64,000 bases of DNA. Origin: Penicillium oxalicum. Lineage: Eukaryota; Ascomycota; Eurotiomycetes; Eurotiales; Aspergillaceae. Numbering within the stretch: position 1 is the first letter of the stretch; every line of letters begins with the position of its first letter. This document shows positions 11,241-24,342 of this stretch, piece after piece. A program made the position numbers and the translations under genes. The DNA is taken from positions 310,001 to 374,000 of the forward strand of contig NC_064651.1 in the NCBI RefSeq assembly GCF_001723175.1, read 5' to 3'. The notes beneath the pieces were generated by a model. It was not told where the DNA came from, made no database searches, and was given only the letters and a program-made list of their open reading frames with translations.

Positions 11241-14200
11241 TTACGCCCCACTCACGCTCCTCTTGCTAAGGAAGCTACGGCGAGGCATCCGGCCAGCAGG
11301 GCTGCTCGCTTCTTCATCCCCAGTTGTGGAGTGGGACGTTCCAGGCCGCAATCCCGCAGCATCGGGCGAGTCGAAGCTGGACCGAATGACCACAGTCCCC
11401 GAACCCACAATGACAGCCTTATCCTGACCCGCCTCGGATCCCTGATCAGCGACAAGGAAGAATCCTTCGCCGAGAACATCGTCGGAGCCAAAGGTGGCAT
11501 GATCGACGACGCGGATGGAGTATTGGGTGCCAGCGGTGACCTTTGCAACCTTGAAGGTCTCGTCGTACTGAACGGCGTCGTTGCCAGCCTTGTGCGCCTT
11601 GGTCTTGTGGACCTCCTTAGCCCCCTTGCTCCCTTGCACACGCACACTGACGCGCAAGTTGGCGGACGAGGGGAAGCCCGAGGCGGACATAACGGTGATG
11701 TGGGCGGTGCCAGTATCGCCGCGAGAGCCCCCGCCAAAGACGGACAGACGGTCCCCATAGACAGAAGTCGCCGTACTACGGTTGCGGCTGTGCTCCTTCT
11801 GCGGCGTGGAGGGCGTAGGGGGAGTGCCTGCGCCCTCGACGGCCAAGGCGGGAGAGGTTTGAGTGGCGTCAACGAGGGGCGCGCCGGAGGCAGGCCCTGG
11901 AGCACGAGCCTCACTCGCTGGCTCGGCATCGGTGACCATCACCTCGGTATCTTCTTCCGAGTGCTTGTCCTTGGTGAAGCGTCCGAAGAGCTTGCCTCCA
12001 ATTGACGTAGCACCGTGCGCAGCGCCCCCGACGACGACACCGCCAACCTTCAGAGGGACCCCACCGATGGTCTTCGCCGTACCACCAACCTTGCCACCGA
12101 TGCCACCCACAAATGTGGTGGATCCCTGGGCGAGACGCATCACGTAGTCGGGCTTGAAGAGAAGGTTGAGGTGAATGGTGCTCGGCTGACCGTTTGAGGG
12201 CAGTTTGGCGTCCTTCGACGGGTTACTGAGAGTGATCACGACCTCCTTGGGCTGGAAGGGCTCAAGTTGCTCAAGATCAATGAATGACTCGCCGAGACGA
12301 TCATCTCCAACACCACGATCGTAGTCCCACACCTCAACACGGAACTTCGAATCAATGCGGGTTTTGACTTCCGCCTCGAAGGACTCATTCCACACGGGAT
12401 TCAAGTTCTTCTTGATCACCTCGGTCTTGTAGATGTGGCGCTTGTCGTCACCGCCGATAAAGAAGCGGCAGTATGGATCACTTTTGCCGTTGCTGTCGGC
12501 GATAGGGAGGTTCACACCCTTGTTGACCTTCACTTGCAGCTTACCCATGTTGTTGATGCTCTCTCGGGGGTCCAATGTCATGCGGACAGGGATATAGCGA
12601 GCGCTGACTGTGATCTTGCTGACTTGGCCGGAATTGGACCGAAGCACCAACTCCTTGGGTTCGTATAGAATGTGCTGCAAGGTAGTCAGAGTGTTTCCGG
12701 TGAGCTTGGCAACGGTGTGCTCCTCGCTCGAATCATGCTGGTCAGACTTTTGAACCAATCGCAGCGTCATCTTGGAAAATTCAAGCTCCCGGATAAAAGC
12801 CTCGCCAATATCGGTGGACTTGAGGGTCTTGGAATGGATCTTGGGCGACGTGTAGGCCGGGAAAAGATAGTCATCAATCAAAACCTCCAGCTGAACATTG
12901 CTGTGGGCCAATTCACCGTGGTGGAACTTGAAGACGACAAATCCGGACTCTGAATATGGTCAGCATGCATGATCGAGTAGGGTAAAAGGAAGAAGCACGC
13001 GACTCGTTGGCACGGGAAAAGCCAAGCGTGAAGTTGACTTACCATATTTGGTGAGATCCTCCTTGGCCAGCTCGAGCTTGGGAATCGACTTGATCGATCG
13101 CACAGAGGCAACATCTGAGTCCCGAGTGAGAGGGTGCGAGGAATTGGTTTCCAGACTGGCCCGACCACTAGTGCTCGACTCATGGTTGGTGGCGCCATCT
13201 GCCGCAGCGCCGTTGGACTGCGTCACCGATGCCTTGGAGTCAACACTAGCAGTCTTGACATGACCAGGTCTCCGAGACTCGGTGCTCTTGCGAGACAAAG
13301 AGGCAGCACTGGAGCCGTTGGGTTCAAGAGCCTGTTTCTCTTCTCCCTGCGGCTCCTCCTCCTCTTGCTGCTCAGCCTCATCCTCGGGGTTCGAGACGGG
13401 GATAGTAGGGTAGAAGGAGACGGTGTAGTTGATGTGGCCCTTGTAGCTTTTCTTGTCCGAGTGCAGATCCGCTGTGGTTAGCTGCTTCTCATCGTCAATC
13501 GCAAACTCGCCATTCTCATCCTCGCGGACAAAGTCAGCAGCCTTGAGCTCGACCCAACCAAGAGAGCGGTCCTTGCCCATCTTCTCTTCATCCATGACCT
13601 CGACCACGAGCTTTTCGCGGGCGCTTCGAATCGGCACGTATACGACCTCGTCCCAGCCCGGGTTGAGGTTGTTGCGGAACGTGACGGTACGAGCGCGCGG
13701 AATACCCGATAGCATGACACGCGCGTAGGGATCAGACTTGCCCATGGCCTCCAAATTGCGCAGATCCTTCGCTTCCTTGAAGTGGAAACGCATCACGCCA
13801 ATAGGGTCGATGTAGCCAGCACCACCAGCAACGCCGCTGAGCGCAACGGGTTTCCACTGCAGCTTCAGCTTCGCTCGGCCTTCCTTGACCCCGTGCAAAT
13901 GGAACCAATCCTTGCCCTGTTCCATCATCTTCATCATATCATTCATCTTGATTTGGTAGCGTCCGATGATGGGATCGGTCAGGAGATCGCGATCGTCCTT
14001 GATGATGAGACCCAGACGAGCATTCTTGCGATCCGTGACGAGGAACTCTTTGGAGGCATTTTGAAAGATGGGATTGTTGGTTCGCTTCAACTTGTTGGTG
14101 ATGTGAATTTCCTTGCCATTGAGGAGCAGTACGGCATAGGGATTCAGCTTTCCAACGAAGCTCTTGCTGCCGTCCAAATCCTTTGCTTGCTCAACAGTGA

Positions 14201-16178
14201 ATCGCGCGATACCGGTGTTCATCTCGGGAGGCGGCTGAGTTTCCCCCGATTCGAGCTGGCCGCCCTCCAGCACAGGGAAGAAGCGGATATCGGCCTGGAT
14301 CGTACCACGGTGACGACCGCTCGCCATCACCTCCAGATAGATTCCCTCGTGAGAGGGCTCCTCTTCAAGCTTGCTCAGAGGGAACGCCGCAGTACCCAAT
14401 TCCTTGTCTTTGCGGTATTCGTTCCAGTCGTAGGGAACAATAGTCAGAGTATCGGCGAAGGAAGTGATGATCACGTAGATGGTCTCGTTCCAGCGGGGAC
14501 TGTCGGTGTCATGGACCGTCTTGGTCCGGCCTAACTCGGTGCGGTTGTTCAATGAGACGACCGCATACGGGTCGGGAGTGCCGGAGAACTTGTCGGGATT
14601 CTTCAGCTGATGGGCACCGTGCAGAGTCACGGCCACGACACCAATGGCCTGATCCACTGGATTCCCGGCCAGCATCTTGGCGATCTCGATGGGGAAAACG
14701 TTGGGATCGTACATCATCGGTTGCAAATTGTTGTGGATTTGCTCCTTGATGAAGGTCTCCAGGCCGGGGATGAAGTTGATATCGAAACCGAGGTGGTCAC
14801 CACCCAAGGGTTTACAGATGTAATCGATCTCGGGCTTTTCCAGGAAGCACACGTCCACGCGCTCAATATGCGGGAATGGTAGTTGGAGCTTGACCTTGAC
14901 GCGCATCAAACCGGAGCAGGCCATGTCTTCGACAATGACATCCAGACCCTTGCTGACCATACCCTTCCCGAGGCGCACCTCCAGGACCACCTTTGGATTG
15001 ATTTTGTTCTTCAACTGGCGGGCCGTCAGATCCATGGTGTCATTTGGGGTAAAGCTGAACTTCCAGTCCATGATCACGGTGTCGGGGTCGGTCTTGGGAT
15101 AGGTCTTGACGTGCTCCAAACGGGGCGGTTTGGTACCGAGGATAAATGTTTTGAGGCGCAGACTGTCCAAAAAGGCCGGGGTCGAGGTACTCAGCACCTG
15201 GTCGACGGAGCTGATGATGGTATCGCACAGGACGGGGGCGTAAATCGGCCAGAACTTGACCAGGAAGCTGTTGATCCACTCCAGACTCTCGGTGTCGGTC
15301 TCCAAACGCTGCTTTGCCATTTCTCGATTGATGTCATCCCGGAAGTTGCGACGCACTCGGCGGATGGAGGTGCGATAGTATGTGCCACATGCCGCCATCA
15401 CCAAGAGGACCCATCCCAACCCTCCACCGAGAGCCGCAATGACCCAAGAGCTCAAACAGGCGAACACGATGATCGCCGCATTGTGGTACCAATCTCCAAA
15501 GAACTTGTCGGGAATGCGGCCTTCCAAAAAGTCCTGGTGGTCGAGCAATGTTCCTTCCGCCTGCTCCTCCTCCGTCTTTTCGGTGTGGAACTGGGGGGCC
15601 CATCCCGTGCGATCACGAGCCCAGCGCATATCCTCATCCATTTTTCCACCGTTTGCGCTGGCCGCGTTGGCCTCGTCGGCCAAGATCGCAGTGGCTGATC
15701 GCGGTGGGGGAAGATCGTAATCTGCTTTGCCATCGTTCTAGGTTGGAAAGCTAGTATGAGCTTCTGGTCTCGCGTGTTTGCGTCTCCAATCCCATGTCAG
15801 ACGAGCGGCTCTTACCTTATCCGTGACCACGGCCATTCCAGAGGGCTTGCCATCCCGTTTCAAGCCAGGCGGTAATCGCTACGCGACAATCTTTGCGTTA
15901 GTGATGCGCCACTTCCTTTGATTTCCATCCATGGCATTGCTGTGATGCAATTCGTTGCAATGGTCACCTACCGATTCTGCGGCTGCTGCCTTAGCTTGCG
16001 GTGACGCATTGGGGTCGAATTGGTATGCGACACCACCCGCCCCTCGAGTCTCCTCCACGAGCGCTTCCTCCACCTTGTCGGGATTGACTTTAGATTCTGG
16101 GTCTTGAGCAAGCTGCGTCGCCGCCTCAATCATCCCTTCCTCCTTCAGCTCCGTTTTCTCCGCGGCGACGGACGCCAT
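11241..16178 (-). CDS. tricalbin-like SMP and multi-C2 protein (ER-plasma membrane tether)
   Basis: An extended-synaptotagmin/tricalbin family protein, expected in cortical ER where it tethers ER to plasma membrane and moves lipids. Exons: 16178-15972, 15878-15816, 15737-13043 and 12949-11241; all junctions keep frame, giving about 1557 aa. After an acidic N-terminal arm comes a hydrophobic hairpin near residues 176-212 (AAIIVFACLSSWVIAAL, a Gly-rich turn, WVLLVMAACG). An SMP lipid-transfer domain follows at about 241-443 (SLEWINSFLVKFWPIY at its start, FDINFIPGLETFIKEQI near its end). I count five C2-like domains starting near 456, 605, 745, 1123 and 1400; several keep DPYA/DPYC Ca2+-loop motifs, the last is divergent. 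A Ser/Pro/acidic linker lies around 890-980, and the C-terminus is low complexity. The 93-nt intron 13042-12950 joins linker and C-terminal half. Confidence 0.93.
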
Positions 16179-19100
16179 GTTGGCGGTCGACAGAGATCCA
16201 CGCGGGCGTCACACGGACGGAGACCAAGCGGAAGTGTGAACAGATTGTACCGTGCTACCACTAGAAAGAGAGAATTGGCTTCCTCAGGTCAGCATGGACC
16301 TTCTTGTCAATGACAGGTAGACAATTCGTCTGCTGGGAGAAGAAGAGCGAAGATGGATCTGGACCTGGGGCTGGGGGGAGGGGGGTAAGGGAGGGAGGGG
16401 GAAGAACGAGGGCCAAGACCACGACTCCATTCGGACTTACGGGTGAAGTATGAAGCTCTGTTTATGGCTAGTGGTCCGGAGTGATTATGCAATGACTCTG
16501 GAATTGACGGTAGGTAGAGGGGCGGGAAAAGAGTAGTGAAGGGGGGGAGAGGGGGATGGAGAAGGGGCGAGGGGGAAGAAAAAAAAGGGCGTGAGGAAAT
16601 GGAGTAGAATGGGAAGAGGGTGTTCGCTTTGCAAGAGGGGAACGAAGTGAAGAAGGAGCACGGGGAGCACGGAGAGCGCCAAAGGCGACGGGAGCTTAGG
16701 GCCGACGCCAAAGAACGCCCAGAGGAGCTGTGAGCCGACGCCGCAGAATCAAGTAACCGCAAATGCAGCGAGCAGTCAAGTCAGGATGTCCAGTCCCTTG
16801 GTCACCTCAGTCACTTAGTGCCCGTAATGCTCATCGGTGGTACACGACAGTCAATCTGCCACTGTACTTGGACCAACTAGGCAGCACCGGAGCTGGGCAT
16901 CAGCACCCACCAGCGGCTGCAGAGTCGCCGAAAGCTAATGTAGGTAGAGCCACTAGGACGAATCAGAGAAGAAGTGGAACTCATTTCCCCCCGCCGCTTG
17001 CGTCAAATCGCGGTGCGCTTGTGGCTGGGACTGAAGAGTGGGTACGAGGAGGTTGTACCGCGTCAGGTCGCAGGATCCATCCAGTTGTGATTTGGTGGCA
17101 TCGTGCACGGTGTCCCACATGCTTTTGGACTCTCCTAATCTGTGTGATTCTCGTGTGATGAGGGCTCACAAGATGGATCAAACGGTGGTCTAGGAGTGAT
17201 CTCTTCAATAGGCTCATGCAACCACACTACATCTAGTAAGTGGTCGGTACGGTCAATGAGATGGTACAACTCTATCTGGAGTAGGGGGAGCGGAAGTGGA
17301 AGAAGAGTGATCGACAGTTTGAGGAGCCTAGTCCAGAGTTTCTCAATGACCTGATCTGGAAGAATGGTTCTGTCAAAGAGGAGGCTGGTTTCACAGAGCA
17401 GTACTCAGGATGCTGCTACCAGATTTGAACATTAGCTTTGAGTGAACCCACTTCCGCAATCCGAGGTACCCTTGGGACCCAAGAACCTTAGTGCAAACCA
17501 CAAGACAGGTCCAGTGCGCGTCCCCAATTAAAGGCTTGTGACGTTCATCGGTGGAAAGGTTACTGCCAACCGCATACGGATATACCGTGCATCACTATAT
17601 ACCAATGGCATATTACAGCATGTCGATTGCGTACACTATATAGCAAACAGTCTAGTCAACCTGTATCTGCTCTCTGCCAAAACCCACCTGATTAACCGTA
17701 CTTGATGTCAACATGCATGACCAGTCCACAGAGACAAAGAGATAATGAAATAGAGCCCGAGAGCAGGAACACGTGGCTGGGATGCAAGACGGGAATCGAC
17801 CGCCTCCCAAGCTCGCTTATCCTTTCGAAGCAAGGTGGTCCCGAAAAAGAAACAAGGTGGAAGAGTAGCACTGTCACGTGCTCAAGCTCTACATCCCCCC
17901 ATCTTCGAGAATACCCTAACCAAGGGCCTTTCCATGGTCAAATGAAAAAGTGCAGAGCAAGACCACAGCAATCCTATAGCAATGGAACTACTTATTTCAT
18001 GCTAGTCAATTTTCCCCTCCTGCAATCTCCATCAGGATCTCCTAGCGATGCAGATTGATTACCCTTGGTTGGGCCTATGAGACTAGTGCCACTATTTGGG
18101 GCGTCCAAGACGTCGATGGTAGATAAAGGATACTTGGGCGCCTGAGATTACCTCAAATTTTTTTTTTTTCAAAAAGAGTCTCATCCATTTAATCCTACCA
18201 TGATCACATGGTAAACAATTGTAGTCTAGATCATCCCAGTGATGTGATGGAGGCGTTCTATAGCGTAGCAAGCGGAGAAAGCCCCCAGCTGCTGTACTCC
18301 TTTTGTCCGATTTTACGAGACCCACTTAGCTTCGTATATTAGCAGTAGAGGGGATAAAACGAACACTATCTGCACCGCCACACAGGGACTCTTCGATTCC
18401 CTTACCGCTTTGGGCCTAATGGAGAAATGATGCCAATCGTCATGACAAAACAAATACAGACAATTCATTCGCCCATCCAGATTAATCAACCTGGGCTGCT
18501 GTCTAGTGGGGGGATGTGGCTGAGCAACCTAGGGAGAGGGTCTCAGGTGGGCGAAGAGAATATTCCCCTGGAGAGTGCTAGGAAACACGGCATATACAAC
18601 TATGCACGTCATAAGGATAGAGTATCCAGTCACACTGGTAAGTAAGATCCAGGCTGAACCAGGGTAAAAGGGGCAGAGGCTGCCTCTGCTCTAGAGTTGA
18701 TATACATGATGTCCACGGGGCTAACAAGACTAAAAACCACCCGGCATCGAGCCCTTGAGGTTCATGATTGTGGGCTTCTGTCGGACTGTGCGATCGATTT
18801 ACACCGCCCATATCCCTTATCTGTCGAGGACAATAAAGATGGTGGTGAAAGATCAGACGTCACGCCGTCGAGTCTGTATGAGATCTACAAGCCATAACGG
18901 GCAAGAGATATGTATAGATCAATATCCCCTATCCCCTCGGCGCGGTGCATGCTCATTGACAAATGAAATTGTTGCTTGGTATGCCGCTCAAGCACCTCGT
19001 CTCGTGCATACACTGTCCTACAATTGATGAAGACAGTCATTGGAGTAAATGTTCACTACTGTTGGCAATGGACTCGTCGCATTTTATGCGAATACTGTAG

Positions 19101-19502
19101 CAACTCCCTCGGAAAATGGCAAAAGACCACACTATCAAGAGTTGGACCACTATGTCCTGGGTGGACATCGGCGATTCGAGTCTCTCTTGAGGCGGGTTCA
19201 ATGTGGTCGTTCTTAGGTAGTACACATGCTGTACAAATGTCTACGCTGGAAGTTATCTGATTAACCAAAGAGGCCTACAAGCACACATAGTCTCGAGAGA
19301 GATAAAGTCAATGCCCATAAAAATCATACTGAGAATAATTACTGCTATTGGCGATACAGCTCATCACATCTTGGTAAATCATGACAATATAGTTAGTGGA
19401 CAGCCTCGCCAATCGCCATCATGTCCTTATTGAAACGCAACTTTTGCGTGAGGGCTGCCCAGAAACAAAGGATATCTCATTACGTTGCAAGTGCATCAGC
19501 GC
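16179..19502. other. 3.3 kb gene-free interval between tricalbin and STI1
   Basis: This is the upstream region of the tricalbin gene and the 3' flank of STI1. Frames up to 131 codons exist (for example + strand 16763-17158) but show no domain, no homology I recognise and no consistent splice extension. Purine-rich stretches occur at 16373-16410 and 16540-16600, where the tricalbin leader is expected. A T run sits near 18158-18170. Confidence 0.55.
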
Positions 19503-21514
19503 TTACCGGCCCATGCGAATGACACCGGCAGCCATCAGCTTCTGAATCTTCATGCGCACCGAGGCGTTCTTCATATGCTCCTGAAGAGCAGCGGGGTCGC
19601 TCTTGGCTTGGTTCAGAATGCTCTGCATGACGGGGTCGCCAAGGATAGCCATGATCTAGATGTGAAGTAGAATTAGCATTTGCGTAGCGTGTCGTAGTGC
19701 CGCCACAGCAGATTACTCGGGCCAAGTAGTCACGTACCTCGGGGTCGTTTTGAATACGCTCCATTGTTTGCTGCTCGGTCTCACCGGCACGAGCACTGAA
19801 CTGCGCCTCCAAGCACTTCTGTTGCTGCTGCTCAATCTCACGCGCATGTGTGCCGTCATCATGTTCCGCAGCCTCGGTGAATGTGTCAATAGCACGGTTG
19901 TACTCCTTCATGGCAACAAGGGCCTGACCCTTGCGCATGTACGCGCGAATGAACTTTGAATCACGGGCGATAGCCTCGTCGCAGTCCTGAACAGCCTGGG
20001 GGAACGCCATCAACTTGATCAGCGCAGCAGCACGGTTGGAGAATCCACGAGGGTCCTTGGGCGCGCGCTTGGTCATCTCAGTGAAAGCATCCACGGCACC
20101 AGGCCAGTCAGCCTCCTGGAATTTCTGCTGACCAAGTTCACGGGCCTTCTCTGCGAGCTCAGGCGACACGTAGGCGTCCTTCTCGGCCGTGATCTTGGCC
20201 TTCTCGGCAGCACGGAGCTTGGCGAGAGCCTCAGGGGTACGGTGCTCGGTCAGGGACTTGTTGTAGTTTTCGATGGCCTGGGTGAGATCGCCTAGCTTTT
20301 CATAGGCGGAACCGATTCGTGTGAATGCCCTGTTCGAAGCAAACAATGTCAGAATTCTTCCACAGCATAGCCAGAATCAGATCCAATCATACTTGGCGGT
20401 GAGCTTCCAGTCGGCGCGCAGGTCACGGCCCTCCTCAACGGCCTTCTGGCAGATCTCGATGGTCCCTTGATAGTCACCCTTCTCGAACTTGGCCGCACCA
20501 ATGTTGTTCAAGTAGGTGATGTCTTTGTTGAGTTCCCAAGCCTTTTCGTAGTGCTCAATGGCCTTGTCGAGCTCCTTCTTCTTGTAGTAATCATTACCAA
20601 TCTTCTTCTCAGCATCTCCGGCCTCTTGGGCCTTCTTCTTGGCAAGTGTCTCCTCATCTTCAGGCTCGGGTGTTGGCTCCTTCTTGGGCTGTGCGGGGGC
20701 AGGCTTGGCCTCGGGCGTAGGTTCAGCCTGCGCGGCAGCACCAGGCGCATCAGCATCAGCACCGAAGCTCATGTCGATTCCGAGAAGAACGCTCATGACC
20801 TGCAAGAAGCGAGGGTCCCGGATTTCTTCTCCGACACTGTTGGGGTTCTGTTGAATCTTCTTCAGCTTAGCCATGAACTCGGCATCGCCCAACAGACTCG
20901 CGGTCTTCGGGTTGCTAGCAAGCTTCTGGAAAAGACCAGGATCGTTGAACATGCCACCTAAGCCACCGGTGGGGTCACCCTGCACACCATCGGCGGTGGC
21001 CTCGGCATTAATGGCCCGTTGCACGGCGTTCAGCCCGGACTTAGCCTGGTCGTTACCAGGCTCAAGCTTCAGAGCCTCCTCATAGGCGTCGTGCGCAGCC
21101 ACTATTCACTCAGTATTAGCCTTTGTCTCTGGCGTGGCGCCCAAATATCCATGAAATTGTCGGTTCTCCACTTACATAGATCTCCAATACCCCGATAGGC
21201 AGCACCTTTGCGAAGGTAGCCCTTTGACCAATCGGGCTTGATAGTCACAGCCTTTTCAGCATCCTCAAGAGCTTTTTGATACTCATTTTGAGCAGAGTAG
21301 ACGGCGGATCGATTGGAGTAAAGAATGTGATTCTCGGGTTCAATTGCGATGGCTTGTGTGAATTTGTCACTGTGCCAGAATTGGGCAACTTGTCAGCGCC
21401 AGCTTCATCATGCCATCATGAGCTCATAAAGGCGGGGTAGGAAACATACATGGCAGTCGAGTAATCCTTGGCTGAGAAGGCCTTGTTGCCTTCAGCCTTG
21501 AGCGCGTCGGCCAT
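19503..21514 (-). CDS. sti1: STI1/HOP Hsp70-Hsp90 co-chaperone
   Basis: Cytosolic adaptor that links Hsp70 and Hsp90 through TPR clamps during client transfer. Exons: 21514-21450, 21369-21176, 21101-20393, 20329-19738 and 19655-19503, all in frame, giving 570 aa, the normal size. Order of parts: TPR1 (MADALKAEGNKAFSAKDYST onward, about 1-115); DP1 (EFMAKLKKIQQNPNSVGEEI, then DPRFLQVMSVLLGI); a Pro/Ala/Glu linker; TPR2A (GNDYYKKKELDKAIEHYEKA); TPR2B (ADWPGAVDAFTEMTKRAP); and DP2 at the C-terminus (DPVMQSILNQAKSDPAAL ending AAGVIRMGR). It lies head to head with the Pol III C34 gene, 471 bp between start codons. A four-unit heat-shock element sits 100 bp upstream of the start codon, consistent with heat induction of this gene in other fungi. 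Identity is secure. Confidence 0.96.
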
Positions 21515-21613
21515 GATTGGGAGTTGTTGTTTGAAGAATAGGTCGCGTTTGATTGAATCTGAGTGAACGAAGAGGTCTCCAAGCCGTAGTTATGAGCTCT
21601 TCAGGCCGAGAGC

Positions 21614-21631
21614 TTCTCGAAATTTCCGGAA
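21614..21631 (-). promoter_or_regulatory. heat-shock element upstream of STI1
   Basis: The 18-bp stretch reads TTC-tc-GAA-at-TTC-cg-GAA, four alternating units with exact 2-nt spacing, the textbook binding pattern for trimeric heat-shock factor. It lies 100 bp upstream of the STI1 start codon and about 355 bp upstream of the divergent C34 start codon. The match is seen directly; binding is inferred. Confidence 0.8.
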
Positions 21632-21985
21632 GATCATAGGTGCCTGAGGCACAGTCAGCGGCGGAAGAGTCCTGAGCTCCGGGAACGCTAGGCCTGAAAA
21701 GGAAGCCCTGGATGCCCCCGCTGCGAAAAAAGTCGCCAAGCGGCGGTTTTTTGTGATTCACATTTCCTCCGACTGAATTATACTTCATTCCATTCTGTCA
21801 TTGTCTTACCACTACGCCTTCCCTTTCCGCCACAACCCATGATTCTCTAGCTGCTCTCTCGCTGCTATAGCAGATGCTTTTTGGATCATGATTTCCATCG
21901 ACCCGTAATACTGCACCGCATCCGATCACCGCTCAACCCCGTCTAGCCGAGCCTCTTCCCAGCCTCTCCCCTCCAGCCCGCAAAA

Positions 21986-23115
21986 ATGGCGTCTCGCGTG
22001 ACCGAAGTCGCCGCGCGGCTTTATGACGCCTGCGTGGAGAGGTTTGAAGCCGATCATCTTTTCTATCAGCAGGACCTTCTTGCGCTCGATGTGATTCCGA
22101 AGGCTGAAATCGACTTGTTGCTGAAATGTACGCAAGCCCTGGTGGACCAAAAACTGTTCCGACTCCACCAAGGCGCGAATAACCGCCTCGCATGGAAGAT
22201 CATCTCTCGCGATGACGCCGAGAAGTAAGACTTCACCACTCACCTTTGACACGTAATATGACCTGAGGGACCTTAACTAAGTCATGCTTTTTGTTCAATA
22301 GATTGCAGAGTCTCAGCCCCGACGAGAGCTTGGTGTACAACGTCATTCACTCGAGCGGCCGATCCGGCGTTTGGATCCGGAACATCATCAGCCGAACGAA
22401 CCTGCATAAGTCCATTCTCGATCGCTGCGTCAAGTCGCTCGAAAGCAAAAACTACATCAAAAGCGTTCACAATGTCAAGTATCCGACTCGAAAGATGTAC
22501 ATGCTCGCGGGCCTGGCCCCGAGCGAGGACATCACTGGAGGTGCTTGGTTCACGGATGGTGTGCTGGATGCCAATTTCATCAACAGTGTTGCTGGTTACA
22601 TCGAGTACACCGTCAGCCGGCGCAGCTGGTATGAGGTACCGGCTGCCGACCGTGGCCGCAACAAGCGCATCAAAACCGCCACCGGCAAGGCGGAGGTGAA
22701 GTCTGAGTCAGAGAAGGTGTATTTACCTTACCCGGCCAACTACTCCGGGTATCCGACCGTCGAAATGATCACCAATGCGGTCAACCAGAGTGGTATCACA
22801 CCCGTGCGTCTGGGTGAAGAGAGCATCGTCCAGCTCCTCCAGATGCTTTGCTTTGACCGGAAGCTTGTTGCTCTGAATAACGGGGCCAACTACAAATCCC
22901 TGAAGAACCCCGAAGTGGTGAAGGCAAGCCAGTCCCGAAAGCCCGCCGCCGGAGAGGAGGCTGGCGCTCCCATTCTTGGCCTTGGCAAAAATGGAATGAC
23001 CGAGGCACCTTGCGGATCGTGCCCGAACATCAAGCTTTGCTCACCCGGCGCTGCAATCAGTCCGGAGACTTGCGAGTACTTTGATCCGTGGTTTGAGAAG
23101 GTCCTTGGCTTCTGA
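21986..23115 (+). CDS. rpc34: RNA polymerase III subunit C34 (RPC34/RPC6)
   Basis: Pol III-specific subunit that works with C82 and C31 in open-complex formation at tRNA and 5S promoters. Two exons, 21986-22224 and 22302-23115, joined by a 77-nt intron, give 350 aa. The first exon carries the first winged-helix domain (LYDACVERFEADHLFYQQDL). The second carries the further winged helices (LVYNVIHSSGRSGVWIRNII, then LHKSILDRCVKSLESKNYIK). The C-terminus has four cysteines at about 317, 320, 326 and 337 (CGSCPNIKLC...C), the 4Fe-4S-type cluster of this subunit in many eukaryotes. Length and end (FEKVLGF) fit the family. Confidence 0.95.
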
Positions 23116-24342
23116 TTGTCTCCCGCAGTGGTATGAATCACGAGATCGAAGCTGTTCATCTCAAAACAATCCTGCGTCTATTAGCAAGAAAATTCAAGGC
23201 AGCGGCGCCCTCAATTCAGCCTCCAAAATGAGGTTTCTGTGGAGGCTCCGTGCCCCAAGGCAGAGAGTTCTCCCCGCTCTTATCCGTCTCTTACCCCCAA
23301 TGGCGCCATGGCCGCAAAAGCGGTACACCTTATGCATATAATACGGAACGCTAAAAAAAATATCTGCATAGCGATGGCGTTGTTTTTCGAATGCTATTAT
23401 CACATCAGCAAATGAATTCCATCATTCAGCCAGCTCTACTTCAATCAATGTCGACGGCCTGACTCGCGTTTCAAGGATTGACTGCCATCATACGTGCTTC
23501 AAGCATGATCTCTGGAGCGAAGCTTGAATTTATCAACCTCTTACACAAAGGTTCAAGATTTCTCGCAAGCTTCGGCTCAAATTTCGCTCAACGAATTGTG
23601 CAGGGTTCGTGGGCCTTAGCGGTTTAGATATATCCCAGCTACTGGGTTACAAAATTATGATGAAATGAATTTCCCCTCAGGGTCCTGATTTCATACGGTG
23701 CAAGGCGTAAAAAGTGATTCATCCATCGAAACTGGATAAAATGATCTAGACTTGAAACAGGGAGAGGATTCTGTGCACCTGGAGCTATGCGGGCACTATC
23801 GCTAGACCGTCTTTAATCTGTTAACTTCTGCTTCAACTAGGTACCGAGTGGTTGTAGGTTAGCAGACACAAACGATAGTCATTTTTGATAATGAGCGCAT
23901 GGCAAAAGCCTAAATGTTCAAATCTAGCGGACACCTCGCCAAATTCTTGTGCCGACTTTTCATCCTTGCTGGGACAGGGCTGTCTGGTCTCTAAAGCAGT
24001 GATACTCGGCGAGTTCCAATGCTCTCTTCAAGTAGGACGGAGGATCCCCACATCTCCACCACGTTGTCGGCCATTTCACACGTGACTTCCCCACATGGAG
24101 CCGTTTGATCCCCAGAAATCCCACCCCTCCGGAGGGTCCGAACACCGCCCAGCGTCCGATTATTGTTGGGGCTAGAGCGGGCGCCTCCTCATTTCGACCA
24201 ACGCTGTTGCATACTGACTCAGCTGTCTACATTTCGCAACGACAATCAACTGAGTGCAAACAGACCACAATCCTCGAGAGGAAGACTTGGGTTTTGCCCA
24301 ATGTGGGGGCAGTGCTTAGGATTGTCTCCAATGTGATCGGTC
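23116..24342. other. gene-free interval between C34 and a fungal-specific-domain regulator
   Basis: Contains the C34 3' flank and the upstream region of the next + strand gene. I searched the three + frames here for a Cys-X2-Cys zinc-cluster exon that could belong to the downstream regulator and saw none. Short open frames at 23885-24085 and 24105-24401 have no recognisable domain. Confidence 0.55.

Noticed and set aside
14883..15698. 271-codon + strand frame (and 13782-14534)
   Set aside because: Antisense to the tricalbin exon; no domain and no splice or start context of its own.
16763..17158. 131-codon + strand frame upstream of tricalbin
   Set aside because: Mixed composition, no motif, no conserved-looking extension.
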